DNA of 64,000 nt from positions 1 through 64,000 of the forward strand of contig CALBSQ010000202.1 in the NCBI GenBank assembly GCA_937967325.1, written 5' to 3'. Made by a program: the position numbers and the translations under genes. The notes beneath the pieces were generated by a model. The model was not told where the DNA came from, ran no database searches, and saw only the letters and a program-made list of their open reading frames with translations. The DNA is from an uncultured Chloroflexota bacterium. GTDB lineage: Bacteria; Chloroflexota; UBA4733. This document shows, in pieces, positions 35,058 to 44,266 of this stretch; positions within the stretch are counted from its first letter, which is position 1; each line of letters opens with the position of its first letter.

Positions 35058-36065
35058 TCAGCCCCACTCCAGCACGACCCCCAGCGCCTGCGTCCGGTCG
35101 GCAAGCAAGACGGCGTAGGCGTCAGGAGCCTGCTGCCAGGCGTAGCGGTGCGTGATGAGCTCCTGGATGTGCGCGTGCCCGCCGGCCAGCAGATCGAGGA
35201 ACAGCTCGCCGTCGCGATCCCCCGTCCAGGGGTTGCCTGGCGTCTCAACCCGTGGGTGCGTGCCGTTGTGTGCGCCGATGAGGTGGAGTCCCAGCGTATG
35301 CACCTCCTCGTGCATGTCAATCGTCGTCGCGCCGCGCGGCGAGCCCAGCAGCACCACCCGCCCGTTGCGTCGCGCCAGCTTGACGGCGCCGGGCAGCACG
35401 TTGGGATCGCCGGTCGCCTCAATCACGGCGTCGGCCATGCGCCCGCGCGTCGCCGCCCGCACCGCCTCCACCTGATCCTCCTGCCCGGGCTGGATCCGGA
35501 CCAGCGGGCCGATTTGGGCTGCCAAGTCGAGCCGCCGGGCCGAGAGATCCAGTCCGATCAGCGGCAACGCACCGGCGAAGCGTGCCCACTGGGCGGCGAG
35601 CTGACCGACCAACCCCATGCCGACGATCGCCAGCGCTTCGCCAAAGATCATCTGGCTGAGCCGGACGCCGTTCAGCGTGATCTCGGCCATGGTGCGGAAC
35701 GCCGCGGCTTCGTCGGCAATCCCGGCCGGGATGCGGCGCAGGCCGCGCGCGTTCAGCACGCTGTGCGTGGCATGGCGGCCGGCGCCGCAGACGTGATCGC
35801 CCACCTGCACCGCCTCGACGCCCGGCCCCAGCGCCACGACCTCACCGGCCATGCTGTAGCCGGCGGGAAACGGGTAGCGGACGTAGCGGGCCCAGGCCGA
35901 GCGCCCGGGCGGGAAGTCGCCGGTCAAGGCGGTGAGCTCGGTACCGGTGCTGATCACGCTGGCGGTCGTACGCACCAGCACCTGGCCGGGGCCGGGTTCA
36001 GCCAGCTCCCATTCTTCGATGGCCACGCGCCGCGGCTCCGGGAAGACGATCGTCGGTACCTTCAT
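35058..36065 (-). CDS. Medium-chain dehydrogenase/reductase (zinc ADH-like)
   Basis: 335 residues. The MDR fold is shown by VISTGTELTALTGDFP at the catalytic-domain start, PAGYSMAGEVVALGPGVEAV, and the nucleotide-binding GMGLVGQLAAQWARFAGA. The first zinc ligand Cys is replaced (VISTGTE) and the four-Cys structural-zinc lobe is missing, as in MDR members that are metal-free or use different ligands. ATG 36065 has GGAGAGGGGAGAGG upstream. It is divergent from the VOC gene at 36140 and may belong to the same catabolic locus as the operon to its right. The substrate is unknown. Confidence 0.82.
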   Translation of the reverse strand: MKVPTIVFPEPRRVAIEEWELAEPGPGQVLVRTTASVISTGTELTALTGDFPPGRSAWARYVRYPFPAGYSMAGEVVALGPGVEAVQVGDHVCGAGRHATHSVLNARGLRRIPAGIADEAAAFRTMAEITLNGVRLSQMIFGEALAIVGMGLVGQLAAQWARFAGALPLIGLDLSARRLDLAAQIGPLVRIQPGQEDQVEAVRAATRGRMADAVIEATGDPNVLPGAVKLARRNGRVVLLGSPRGATTIDMHEEVHTLGLHLIGAHNGTHPRVETPGNPWTGDRDGELFLDLLAGGHAHIQELITHRYAWQQAPDAYAVLLADRTQALGVVLEWG

Positions 36066-36139
36066 GCCTCTCCCCTCTCCTAATCAGATACTACACTGGT
36101 GTCTGGCACGGCACGTGCCCTAGCGGGAGGAGTACCGCA

Positions 36140-36541
36140 ATGCGCATCGAAACACGTGGCTACGATCACGTCAACCTCTATTGCCGGGATATCGAGCGCG
36201 CCGTCCGCTTCTACACGGATATCCTAAACCTTCCCCTATGCCGGTGTGACCGCGACGCCGCGGGGAAGATCACCTTCGTCTCCGTGCAGGCCGGCCCGGC
36301 GATCGTGGACTTGATGCCCGGCGCCGTCGACGCTCTGCCGGCGGCGGAGCGTGCTGGAATGAGCCACGTCGCCCTGGAAATCGCCCCCTGCGACGCGGAC
36401 GCCCTGGCCGCCTGGCTTCGGGAGCAGGGGGTGGACGTCTACGAAGGGCCGGTGCGGCGCCAGGGCGCCAAAGGTATGGGCATCGCCGTCTATTTGCACG
36501 ACAGCGAAGGCCACGGCGTCGAGCTGAAACAGTACCCCTGA
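36140..36541 (+). CDS. VOC (glyoxalase/bleomycin-resistance) family protein
   Basis: 133 residues. The typical start GYDHVNLYCRDIERAVRFYT, metal-ligand candidates H10, H at MSHVALEI and E at VELKQYP near the end, and the second-module pattern AVYLHDSEGHGVEL are visible. ATG 36140 has GGGAGGAG nine bases upstream. Members are lyases, dioxygenases, isomerases or binding proteins. It lies on the plus strand between two minus-strand genes. Confidence 0.85.
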   Translation: MRIETRGYDHVNLYCRDIERAVRFYTDILNLPLCRCDRDAAGKITFVSVQAGPAIVDLMPGAVDALPAAERAGMSHVALEIAPCDADALAAWLREQGVDVYEGPVRRQGAKGMGIAVYLHDSEGHGVELKQYP

Positions 36542-36619
36542 GGATGCACTAACTGGCGCGTCCGGCAAGTTCCGGGGGCCAGACGCCACCGGACATCCCC
36601 AGGACACACTGGCTACATA

Positions 36620-37867
36620 CTAACGGATCATCCACAGTACCGGCTGGACCACAAACTCGACCACGCGCTGCAGGAAGCGGGCGGCAGTCGCGCCGTCGAC
36701 AACGCGGTGGTCGAAGGTTAGGCTGAGCGCCATCATCTTGCGCACGGCCACCGCCTCGGTCGCCTCGTCGACCACGACCGGCCGGCTTGCGATCCGACCC
36801 ATCCCCAGAATCGCGCACTCCGGCAGGTTGATGATCGGCGTGAACGCGTCGATGCCGTACATGCCCAGGTTGGAGATGGTGAAGGTGCTGCCCCGCAAAT
36901 CGTCGGCGGCGACGGCGCCGGCACGCGCCTGCTCGATCAGCCGCGCCGACTCGACCGCGATCTGCTGTACGGACTTGCCCGGCACCTCGCGGATCACCGG
37001 CACGAGCAGCGCACGCTCCGTTTCGACGGCGATGCCCATGTGAACCGAAGGATGTCGAACAATCTGGTCGCCGTCCAGCGAGGCATTCAGCTCGGGATGC
37101 TCAAGCAGCGCCAGTGCTGTTAGCCGCGTGAGCAGGTCGTGGTAGGCGGGCACAGTGCCGCCGGTCTTGGCCAGCGCCGTTTTCATCTGTGTGCGCAGAC
37201 GGACTAACTCCGTCGCGTCGGCATCAGTCGTGAGCGTCACCGCCGCGACGGTGCGCGCACTGTCGACCATACGCTGGCCAATCAACCGCCGCACCGGAGT
37301 CACCGGCGTCTTTTCCGAGTCTGCGCTGCGCTGCGCCGTTTCCGCGGCCGCTCGCACGTCCCGCTCCACGATGCGCCCCGTCCGTCCGCTTCCCCGCACC
37401 TTTGACCATTCAACACCGAGCTCCGCGGCAACTCGACAGGCCCGCGGACTCGCCGCCGGAGCTGTGCTCACGGGGACTTGCCCTCCGGGGACGTTGCCCA
37501 CGGACGTCACGAGCTCGCCCGACATGACCGTTGCGTCGTGTTCCAGTGCCTGCGCACTGCTCCCACCCACGTCTCCACCCATGGCGGCGGATATCGCGGC
37601 CTGCTCGAACGATGCAGCCTCATCCGGCCGTACCACATAGGCCAGAACGGCGCCGATGGGTACGTCCTCACCGATCCCGGGCGTGTCAGCCGGAATGCGC
37701 AGCACGCCGCTCTCCAACGCTTCGACATCGGTGAGCGCCTTGTCGGTCTCTACCGTAAAGATCGCTTCGCCAGTCTGCACCACGTCGCCGTCATGTTTCA
37801 GCCACTCGACGACGTGGCCTTGCTCCATATTCCAGCCCAGCTTGGGCATGACGACTTCGACGGCCAT
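36620..37867 (-). CDS. Dihydrolipoamide acyltransferase (E2) of a 2-oxo acid dehydrogenase complex
   Basis: 415 residues. The N-terminal lipoyl domain has its lysine K43 in VETDKALTDVE. After an Ala/Pro-rich linker, the peripheral-subunit-binding domain (PRACRVAAELGVEWSKVRGS) precedes the catalytic domain with NLGMYGIDAFTPIINLPECA and the active-site LTFDHRVVDG. The gene follows E1-beta by 57 bases in the same direction. The complex decarboxylates a 2-oxo acid or cleaves acetoin. No lipoamide dehydrogenase (E3) gene is in the window, so E3 must be shared. Confidence 0.92.
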   Translation of the reverse strand: MAVEVVMPKLGWNMEQGHVVEWLKHDGDVVQTGEAIFTVETDKALTDVEALESGVLRIPADTPGIGEDVPIGAVLAYVVRPDEAASFEQAAISAAMGGDVGGSSAQALEHDATVMSGELVTSVGNVPGGQVPVSTAPAASPRACRVAAELGVEWSKVRGSGRTGRIVERDVRAAAETAQRSADSEKTPVTPVRRLIGQRMVDSARTVAAVTLTTDADATELVRLRTQMKTALAKTGGTVPAYHDLLTRLTALALLEHPELNASLDGDQIVRHPSVHMGIAVETERALLVPVIREVPGKSVQQIAVESARLIEQARAGAVAADDLRGSTFTISNLGMYGIDAFTPIINLPECAILGMGRIASRPVVVDEATEAVAVRKMMALSLTFDHRVVDGATAARFLQRVVEFVVQPVLWMIR

Positions 37868-37924
37868 TGCGTCCTCTCTCCCCCTGCCGGGGAACGCAGT
37901 TCACGGGTGCGAGCGCGGGGGCGG

Positions 37925-38902
37925 CTACTCCGCCAGCAGGTCACGAATGGCTTGCTCGATCGCGCGAACGTTGGGGACGATAGCCGCCTCCAACGGCGCG
38001 CTATAGGGAGCGGGGACGTGCGCGCCGTTGAGGCGGTGAACGGGAGCGTCGAGGTCGTCAAATGCGCGCACCATCACCTGGGCGGCGATCTCGGCGCCGA
38101 TGGCGCAAGGAGCGAAGGTCTCGTCCGCTACCAGCAGCCGGCCCGTCTTGTGGACCGAGCGCAGGATGGTGTCGATATCCAGCGGGGCCAGGGTCCGCGG
38201 GTCGATCACCTCTACCTGGACTCCCTCGCCGGCCAGCGTGTTCGCCGCCTCCAGCGCCTTCGGCAGCATGGAGGAGATAGCGACGAGGCTTATGTCCTTC
38301 CCCTCGCGGGCGATAGCCGCCTGTCCGAACGGGATCAGGTACTCCTCCTCCGGCACCGCGCCTTTGCTGCCCAGCAGCGAGCGATGCTCCAGGAAGATAA
38401 CCGGGTCGTCGCAGCGGATCGACGTCTTCAGCAGCCCTTTGGCATCGCGCGGCGTCGCCGGCACGACCACGCGGAAGCCGGGCAGGTGCGTGAAGAGCGG
38501 ATAGTAGCTGCCGGAGTGGTGCGTCGCCGCCGAGTTGCCGAGGCCCATGCAGGCCCGCAGCACGATGGGCATCTTCAGCCGGCCGTCGCTCATGTACTGG
38601 ATCTTGGCGGTCTGGTTGATCAGCTCACCGAGAGCGTCGAGGGCGAAGTCGATGAACATGTAGTCGACGACCGGTCGCGTGCCGGTCATCGCGGCGCCCG
38701 TACACAAGCCGGTGAAGCCGCGCTCGGAGATGGGCGTGTCGCGCAGCCGCTCGGGTCCGTACAGATCGAACAGCCCGACGGTGGTGTTGAAGTTGCCGCC
38801 GCGGGTGCCTACCCCTTCCCCCACCACGAACACAGTCGAGTCACGCGCCATCTCCTCAGCGAGCCCCTCCCGCGCCGCCGCCGTATAGGTGAGCTCACGC
38901 AC
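37925..38902 (-). CDS. E1 beta subunit, acetoin/pyruvate-type dehydrogenase
   Basis: 325 residues from GTG 38902 (GGAGGGAG upstream). The transketolase-like beta fold shows VFVVGEGVGTRGGNFN, RLRDTPISERGFTGLCTGAA, MPIVLRACMG with SAATHHSGSYYPLF and VEVIDPRTLAPLDIDTI. Together with E1-alpha it forms the thiamine-diphosphate site of an alpha2beta2 enzyme. It overlaps the E1-alpha gene by eight bases and precedes E2. Branched-chain, pyruvate and acetoin variants cannot be separated with confidence; gene order E1a-E1b-E2 without E3 fits acetoin-dehydrogenase-like clusters. Confidence 0.9.
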   Translation of the reverse strand: MRELTYTAAAREGLAEEMARDSTVFVVGEGVGTRGGNFNTTVGLFDLYGPERLRDTPISERGFTGLCTGAAMTGTRPVVDYMFIDFALDALGELINQTAKIQYMSDGRLKMPIVLRACMGLGNSAATHHSGSYYPLFTHLPGFRVVVPATPRDAKGLLKTSIRCDDPVIFLEHRSLLGSKGAVPEEEYLIPFGQAAIAREGKDISLVAISSMLPKALEAANTLAGEGVQVEVIDPRTLAPLDIDTILRSVHKTGRLLVADETFAPCAIGAEIAAQVMVRAFDDLDAPVHRLNGAHVPAPYSAPLEAAIVPNVRAIEQAIRDLLAE

Positions 38903-39914
38903 GGGTCGCTCCCTCCGGCACACTGAAGAGGTGATCGGTCGCCGTCGCCGCGTCCGGCCACGGACTGGCCTGGGCGAACTCGTAGGCGTCGGCCACGACC
39001 GCCGCTACGGACGACTCGATGGCCGCGAAGTCGCCCTCGCCGGCGATCCCCGCGGCCAGCATGCGCTCCTGGAGCAGCTTGATCGGGCAGCGCTCCTTCC
39101 AGGCGGCGACTTCCTCGCGCGTGCGGTAGCCATCGTCGCGCATGCCCTCGGAATGGGCGCGGGTGCGATAGGTCTTGCACTCGAGCAAGGTCGGACCGCC
39201 GCCGGAGCGCGCCCGCCGCACGGCCTCGCCGGCCGCCTCATACACAGCGACCACGTCGTTCCCATCTACTTCGACGCCGGGCAGGCCATAGGCAGGGCCA
39301 CGCGACGCCACGCTGGCGTTGCGCGTCACCGTCGCAAAGGGGACTTCGGTCGCGAACTGGTTGTTCTCGCACACGAACAGCACCGGCAGCTCCCAGGCCG
39401 CCGCCATGTTCATGCCCTCGTGGAAGGCGCCATTGTTGACGGCGCCGTCGCCGAAGAAGGCAACGCTCACGCGATCGGTACGCAGCAGGTGGAAGCTATA
39501 GCCGGCGCCGGCCGCCATAAGGATGCTCGGCCCGACGATGCCGCTCGTGCCGAGCATCCCCAACTCCGGAGCAAACAGGTGCATACTCCCACCGCGGCCA
39601 TGCGAGCAGCCGGTGATCTTGCCGAACAGCTCAGCTATGAGCTCGCGCGGCGGCACCCCCTTCGCCAGCGCGTGGCCGTGACCGCGGTGCGTGCTGTAGA
39701 CGGTATCATCCGTCCGCAGACGCGCGCAGACGCCCGTCGCGATAGCCTCTTGCCCGACATAGGTGTGGCAGGCGCCGGGGATGAGCCCTTGCTGATAGGC
39801 GCGGGCCAACTGCTCCTCGCAACGCCGGATCTCCAGCATCTGCCGGTAGAAGGCGAGGAGCTCGTCCTTGCTGTGCCGTCTGGCAGACTCTGTTTCAGCG
39901 GTTTGGGGCGTCAT
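38895..39914 (-). CDS. E1 alpha subunit, acetoin/pyruvate-type dehydrogenase
   Basis: 339 residues from ATG 39914. The thiamine-diphosphate motif is FFGDGAVNNGAFHEGMN ending in VCENN. Other conserved parts are YSTHRGHGHALAKGV, GRGGSMHLF (phosphorylation-loop region) and ECKTYRTRAHSEG. It is the first of the three dehydrogenase genes on the minus strand, 97 bases downstream of the panE-like gene. The ribosome-binding site is weak (GAGAGGA somewhat far from the ATG). Confidence 0.9.
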   Translation of the reverse strand: MTPQTAETESARRHSKDELLAFYRQMLEIRRCEEQLARAYQQGLIPGACHTYVGQEAIATGVCARLRTDDTVYSTHRGHGHALAKGVPPRELIAELFGKITGCSHGRGGSMHLFAPELGMLGTSGIVGPSILMAAGAGYSFHLLRTDRVSVAFFGDGAVNNGAFHEGMNMAAAWELPVLFVCENNQFATEVPFATVTRNASVASRGPAYGLPGVEVDGNDVVAVYEAAGEAVRRARSGGGPTLLECKTYRTRAHSEGMRDDGYRTREEVAAWKERCPIKLLQERMLAAGIAGEGDFAAIESSVAAVVADAYEFAQASPWPDAATATDHLFSVPEGATRA

Positions 39915-40011
39915 GGTTGGGGGGTAATCCTCTCTCCACCGAGGGTACCGGCTGGTGGTGGCAGAACAGGGATGGGCGCCGCTCACGACTCCAGCAACAC
40001 CTTCCAGCGGT

Positions 40012-41049
40012 TCAGATCGCGGACTGCTTCCGGCCGGGATCGATCCCGCGCAGCAGGTCGCGCACGAGGGTCAGGCGAGGCACGGCCAGCCCGGCCCGCT
40101 CGGCTCTTGCTACCACGTCGGCGAAGACCTCCTCCACCTCCATGGGGCGGCCGGCCAGCAGATCCTGGGTCATGGAAGGCAAACTTTCCAGACCGGTGGG
40201 CCTGGCCGGCGCCGCGCGGGCGCGCTGCGCCACCTCCGCCAGCGTTTCCGCTTCGGGCCGTTCCAGATACGTCCGGATGGGAAAGCCGGCATAATCGCCC
40301 AGCGCCACACCTTCCGCCGCGGCGATGGCGGCGGTCTCCCGCACCAGAGCGAGGTAGGCGCGCATGAGGTCCACGTTGCGCATCGGCCCGGGCGCGCTGC
40401 CACGGGTCAGTACCGACACGCCGAAGACGCCGGTAGCGTTGCAGGCCTTGGACCAGATGACGCTACGGATGTCGTCCACCGCGTCGGTCGGGATGCCGGC
40501 CTGCTGAAGCAGCGCAACCGCCTGCTCCACACGAGCCGACCGATCACCGGACAGCTCGCCAAGATAGGACGCGCCCAGGCTGGTCACCAGGACCTGGCCA
40601 TCGGGCTCCCGCTGAGCGCCTACGATGGACGCCGCCCCCACGACCCGCTCGCTGCCGAAGGCCTCCGCGAGCATGTCGTCTTTGATCACGCCGTTCTGCA
40701 CGCCCGCCACCCAGGAAGCGGCATCGCCGGCGCGCGGCCAGACTCCCCGCACCCCAGCAATAGCCGCGGCAAGCTGGTGGCCTTTGGTGGCGAAGATGAG
40801 GCCACAGCGTTCCGGCAGCGCGGAAGGGGTCGCGGTCACGCCGACCGCCCCCGCGGGCGCGTTTGTGGAGCTGGCCGGCACATCCCGGTTGTCCACGCCG
40901 TGCAGCCGGATGCGGCCGGCGCCGAGCAGCCGGTCCGCCGTCGCCGGAGTCGCCAGCAGTGTGACCTGCTGACCGCTGGCGGCGAGCAGCGCGGCGACGG
41001 TCTGGCCCAGCGAGCCGGCGCCGACGATAGCAAGTGTGGTCGAGTCCAT
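40012..41049 (-). CDS. panE: Ketopantoate reductase family protein
   Basis: 345 residues. The N-terminal NADPH-binding motif is AIVGAGSLGQTVAALLA. The catalytic lysine is in FATKGHQL, and the C-terminal domain contains IWSKACNATGVF and a final GRPMEVEEVFADVV, as in PanE/ApbA proteins that reduce 2-dehydropantoate to pantoate. ATG 41049 overlaps the SDR stop (ATGA), so the two are coupled. In this catabolic setting it may instead reduce another 2-oxo acid; the family has many such members, so the symbol is tentative. Confidence 0.8.
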   Translation of the reverse strand: MDSTTLAIVGAGSLGQTVAALLAASGQQVTLLATPATADRLLGAGRIRLHGVDNRDVPASSTNAPAGAVGVTATPSALPERCGLIFATKGHQLAAAIAGVRGVWPRAGDAASWVAGVQNGVIKDDMLAEAFGSERVVGAASIVGAQREPDGQVLVTSLGASYLGELSGDRSARVEQAVALLQQAGIPTDAVDDIRSVIWSKACNATGVFGVSVLTRGSAPGPMRNVDLMRAYLALVRETAAIAAAEGVALGDYAGFPIRTYLERPEAETLAEVAQRARAAPARPTGLESLPSMTQDLLAGRPMEVEEVFADVVARAERAGLAVPRLTLVRDLLRGIDPGRKQSAI

Positions 41050-41876
41050 CAGTCGTCGCTCGGCCAGACACGGCTGCCGCCGGCGTTGAGGGCCAGATTG
41101 CCGCCGTCGACCGGCAACAGGTGTCCGGTGATGAAGCTAGCGGCATCTGACGCCAGAAAAACCGCCGCCTTGGCCACGTCGTCCGGCTCCCCGATCCGTC
41201 CAAGCGGAATGCCGGTCAGCAGCCGGTCACGCAGGCGGTCGGCATTGAGCCGAGGGTCGGCGAACATGTGCCGCAGCGCCGGCGTCATGATCTGGGCGGG
41301 CAGGATGGCGTTGACTCGGATCCCGTGCGGCGACCACTCGATCGCCAGCTCGCGCGTGAACTGGTTGATGCCGGCCTTGGTGACGCTGTAGACGAAGTTG
41401 CCCCGCCCCAGCCCCGAGGCGCCGGCGATGGAGCTGACGTTGATGATGCCGCCGCCGGCGCCCTGCCGGATCATTCGCCGACCCGCTTCGCGGCTGCACA
41501 GGAACGTCCCGTCGAGGTTGACGGCGATGACCTTGCGCCAGTCGTCCAGCGAGAGCTGCTCCGGCCGCGAGCGATGGCCGATCCCGACGTTATTGACCAG
41601 GATGTCGATGCGGTCGAAAATCTGGTCGAAGGCGGCGAAGGAGGCGGCGATCTCCTCCGGCTGACCGGTGTCGCAGCGGCAGGCTACCGCGCGCCGCCCC
41701 AGCGCCTCCACCTCTCGGGCCGTCTGCCGGGCGCCCGGCTCATCGATATCGCTCACGAACACATCCGCCCCCGAGCGCGCCAGTCCCAACGCGATAGCGT
41801 GACCGTTGCCGCCGTTGGCCCCGGCGCCGGTCACCATGGCCACCCGACCGGTGAGATCGAACCACGTCACGCTCAA
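41049..41876 (-). CDS. Short-chain dehydrogenase/reductase (SDR)
   Basis: 275 residues of the classical SDR family. The cofactor motif is MVTGAGANGGNGHAIA, then NNVG, catalytic Ser in INVSSIAG, and Tyr-Lys in YSVTKAG; LLPVDGG is near the end. D-containing VSDID after strand 2 favours NAD. The start is TTG 41876, or GTG 41870 two codons later; neither has a strong ribosome-binding site. It is the first gene of a minus-strand operon running through panE-like, E1 and E2 genes, and is divergent from a PhyH gene. Confidence 0.87.
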   Translation of the reverse strand: MSVTWFDLTGRVAMVTGAGANGGNGHAIALGLARSGADVFVSDIDEPGARQTAREVEALGRRAVACRCDTGQPEEIAASFAAFDQIFDRIDILVNNVGIGHRSRPEQLSLDDWRKVIAVNLDGTFLCSREAGRRMIRQGAGGGIINVSSIAGASGLGRGNFVYSVTKAGINQFTRELAIEWSPHGIRVNAILPAQIMTPALRHMFADPRLNADRLRDRLLTGIPLGRIGEPDDVAKAAVFLASDAASFITGHLLPVDGGNLALNAGGSRVWPSDD

Positions 41877-41990
41877 CGACCCGCCCCTAATCCGGTTGGT
41901 AGCGCACGATGGTACACCCTCGCGATATTGCCATCACCGTCCACGCCTGATAGAGTCGGCCGCGAAAGTCCGGAAAGGATACAACACAAC

Positions 41991-42824
41991 GTGCAACTCG
42001 CGGAGCAGCAGGTCGGCGTTTTCAAGACCTTTGGCTTTCTGAGGTTTCCCAGCCTGTTCAGCGGCGAAATCGGCCGTATTACTGACGCCTTTGAGGCTGT
42101 TTGGGCGGGCCGCGGCGGCGGACACGCCGGCAAGCCGCACGACGGCAAAGCCCGCTCGGCTATCGTGCCCTTCATCGACCAGCACGAGCGGCTGTGCGCC
42201 TTGCTGGACGACCCGCGTATCACAGGCATTGCCGGCGCGCTCCTGGGCGACGACTTCAACTACAACAGCAGCGACGGAAACTACTACGTCGGCGATACTC
42301 CCTGGCACTCCGACGGCTGGCGCACCAACGGCTACGTCCACATCAAGATGGCCTTCTATCTCGACCCCGTGGGCCGCGACAGCGGCTGTCTCCGCGTGAT
42401 CCCCGGCAGTTGCCAACCCGGCGACGTCTTCTCCGACCGCGTCCAGAAGCAGATCCGGCAAGTGCAAGAGCTCTGGGGGATGCTGGGGCAGGATGTCCCC
42501 GCCATCCCGCTGGAAACGCAGCCCGGCGACCTCATCCTCTTCAACCACAATCTGAAGCACGCCTCTTTCGGCGGCGGCAATCGCCGGCGCATGTTCACCA
42601 TCAACCTCAGCCAGCGCTACAGGGAGGAAGACCTGGCCGAGCTCCGGCAGACCATCGGCGGCCTCTCCCGCTTCTGGATCGACCGCGTCTACAGCGACAC
42701 CATGGTCCGCACCGCCAGTCCGGCACGGATGCGTCACCTGGAGCAGGTGATGGCCAACGACGGCCACCTGGCCGAGCTCTCCCGCCAGGCCCGCGAGCGC
42801 ATGGCCGAGCCGTCGCGAGGGTGA
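41991..42824 (+). CDS. Phytanoyl-CoA dioxygenase (PhyH) family oxygenase
   Basis: 277 residues. Iron ligands: His and Asp in DTPWHSDGWRTNG and His in HNLKHASFGGGNRRRM, whose Arg should hold 2-oxoglutarate. FYLDPVGRDSGCLRVIPGS is the usual core. GTG 41991 has GGAAAGGA upstream at a longish distance. It is divergent from the SDR-led operon with 114 bases between, suggesting shared control and that the oxygenase makes or consumes a substrate of that operon. It is distinct from the PhyH proteins at 16318 and 63288. Confidence 0.87.
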   Translation: MQLAEQQVGVFKTFGFLRFPSLFSGEIGRITDAFEAVWAGRGGGHAGKPHDGKARSAIVPFIDQHERLCALLDDPRITGIAGALLGDDFNYNSSDGNYYVGDTPWHSDGWRTNGYVHIKMAFYLDPVGRDSGCLRVIPGSCQPGDVFSDRVQKQIRQVQELWGMLGQDVPAIPLETQPGDLILFNHNLKHASFGGGNRRRMFTINLSQRYREEDLAELRQTIGGLSRFWIDRVYSDTMVRTASPARMRHLEQVMANDGHLAELSRQARERMAEPSRG

Positions 42825-42944
42825 GGCAACCACTTGTCCGTACTCCACGTGTTACCCTCTATTCGGTGGAGAGAACGGCGCGAGGAGCGACGGAAGTTTG
42901 GCATCGTGTCGTACCTGGTCCAGCACTGCACAGGGAGGGCTGCC

Positions 42945-43598
42945 ATGGCGACGCTAGTCGGGCGCCGGCTGACCTATGCCGAGCTCTGTGAACTACCGGA
43001 CGACGGGGTCCTCTGGGAGCTTCTGGACGGTGTCCCGGTGACCCGCGCATCACCCACGCGACGGCACCAGCGACTCGTCGGCGAGATGTACGCCCGACTG
43101 CGCCCGGCGCAGGACGCCGGCCTGGGCGAACTCGTCCTCGGGCCATTCGACGTAGTGCTCGACGAACACAACGCGACTCTGCCGGACCTCATCTTCATCC
43201 GAGCGGAACACGCCCACTTCGTCGCCGACACCGGCTGCTTCGGCCCGCCCGACCTCGTCGTGGAGGTGCTGTCACCGAGCTCCATCGAGCGCGATCTCGA
43301 AGACAAGCGGGGCACGTACGAACGCTTCGAGGTCGCTGGCTACTGGGTGCTCGACCTGGCAGGTGAGCAGATTCGCCGCTTTCATCTGGACCATGGGCGC
43401 TATGTCGAGCAGCCCACCTTGGGCCGGGACGACGTACTCACGAGTCCACTCTTTCCGGCGCTCCAGATTCCGGTGCGCGAACTTTTCGCATCGATCAGCC
43501 GGAATTCCGGAGCTGGCCAAGCACCGACAGCGGAAGTCGAGCGCGTGAAGGCCCTCGAGGAGCAGCACCGACGCCGCCCGCGGCGCGACCGCCGCTAA
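42945..43598 (+). CDS. Uma2 family (DUF820) PD-(D/E)xK nuclease-like protein
   Basis: 217 residues from ATG 42945 (GGGAGGG upstream). Typical features: RRLTYAELCELPDDG start, Asp in ATLPDLIFI, and the nuclease-like core PPDLVVEVLSPSS...D..K...Y, with a basic tail RRRPRRDRR. Uma2 proteins are abundant in cyanobacteria and Chloroflexota, and their biological role is unsettled. A second full Uma2 gene (46274) and a decayed copy (45897) lie nearby. Confidence 0.85.
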   Translation: MATLVGRRLTYAELCELPDDGVLWELLDGVPVTRASPTRRHQRLVGEMYARLRPAQDAGLGELVLGPFDVVLDEHNATLPDLIFIRAEHAHFVADTGCFGPPDLVVEVLSPSSIERDLEDKRGTYERFEVAGYWVLDLAGEQIRRFHLDHGRYVEQPTLGRDDVLTSPLFPALQIPVRELFASISRNSGAGQAPTAEVERVKALEEQHRRRPRRDRR

Positions 43599-43672
43599 CG
43601 TCGCCAATCCCAGTCGGCCCGTTCCCCTGTGACGGCAGTCACAACTCCGACGATTTCACCCTTCGTCCGCCC

Positions 43673-43707
43673 TTGACATTGTCGGTATTCGTACCTATAC
43701 TAGTTAC
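43673..43707 (+). promoter_or_regulatory. Sigma70-type promoter with overlapping palindromic operator, upstream of Rrf2 gene
   Basis: TTGACA (43673-43678), a 17-base spacer and TATACT (43696-43701) form a near-consensus promoter 34 bases before the Rrf2 start. The -10 lies within GTACCTATACTAGTTAC (43691-43707), an imperfect palindrome, suitable for autorepression by the downstream Rrf2 protein. Confidence 0.75.
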
Positions 43708-43734
43708 AGATCAAGACGGACCGAAACGCAGGCG

Positions 43735-44172
43735 ATGCAGACCAATACGCAGTTCGCGCTGGCGATCCACATCCTGACCCTCCTGGCGCAGGCGGAGAGG
43801 GAGCCGGCGACTTCGGAGTTCGTGGCCGGCAGCGTCAACACCAACCCCGCCTTCATCCGGCGCATCCTGGGACTGCTGCAGCGGTCTGGGCTCGTGGCCT
43901 CTCAGTCGGGTGTCGGCGGCGGCTGGCGACTGCGACGTGCGGCCGGCGCCATCACACTGCTCGAGGTCTTTCGGGCGGTAGAGTCAGGCAATTTGCTTGC
44001 CTTGCACCGCCGGCCGCCCAACCCGCGCTGCCCTATCGGCCGGAACATCGGGCGCGCCTTGCGGGTGTCGTTTGGCGAGGCCGAGAGCGCTTTCGAGCGG
44101 GCACTGGCCAATCAAACGGTCGACCAGGTGCTGCGAACTGCCCTGGCCGACCAGCACGAGGAGGCGAGCTGA
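43735..44172 (+). CDS. Rrf2 family transcriptional regulator
   Basis: 145 residues. The Rrf2 winged helix spans TNTQFALAIHILTLLAQ through IRRILGLLQRSGLVAS and GGWRLRRAAGAITLLEVF. Only one cysteine is present (PRCPIGRN), so an IscR-type iron-sulfur cluster is unlikely, while thiol or disulfide sensing as in YwnA/HypR-like members is possible. It leads an operon with a YwnB-like NAD(P)-binding protein and a two-VOC-domain dioxygenase, similar to electrophile/quinone-stress loci. It is probably autoregulated through the operator at 43691-43707. Confidence 0.88.
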   Translation: MQTNTQFALAIHILTLLAQAEREPATSEFVAGSVNTNPAFIRRILGLLQRSGLVASQSGVGGGWRLRRAAGAITLLEVFRAVESGNLLALHRRPPNPRCPIGRNIGRALRVSFGEAESAFERALANQTVDQVLRTALADQHEEAS

Positions 44173-44266
44173 TCCTAGCGTGCTTTGTTGCCCCAATTCG
44201 TAACCACGTTGGCTACGAAAGAGCGGAGAATCGCCGTACTGGAAGGACGGCAGGAAGGGGCACTTT

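Noticed and set aside
37478..40367. Two plus-strand frames of over 480 codons opposite the E1/E2 operon
   Set aside because: The minus-strand frames carry thiamine diphosphate, lipoyl and acyltransferase motifs; the plus frames are shadows.
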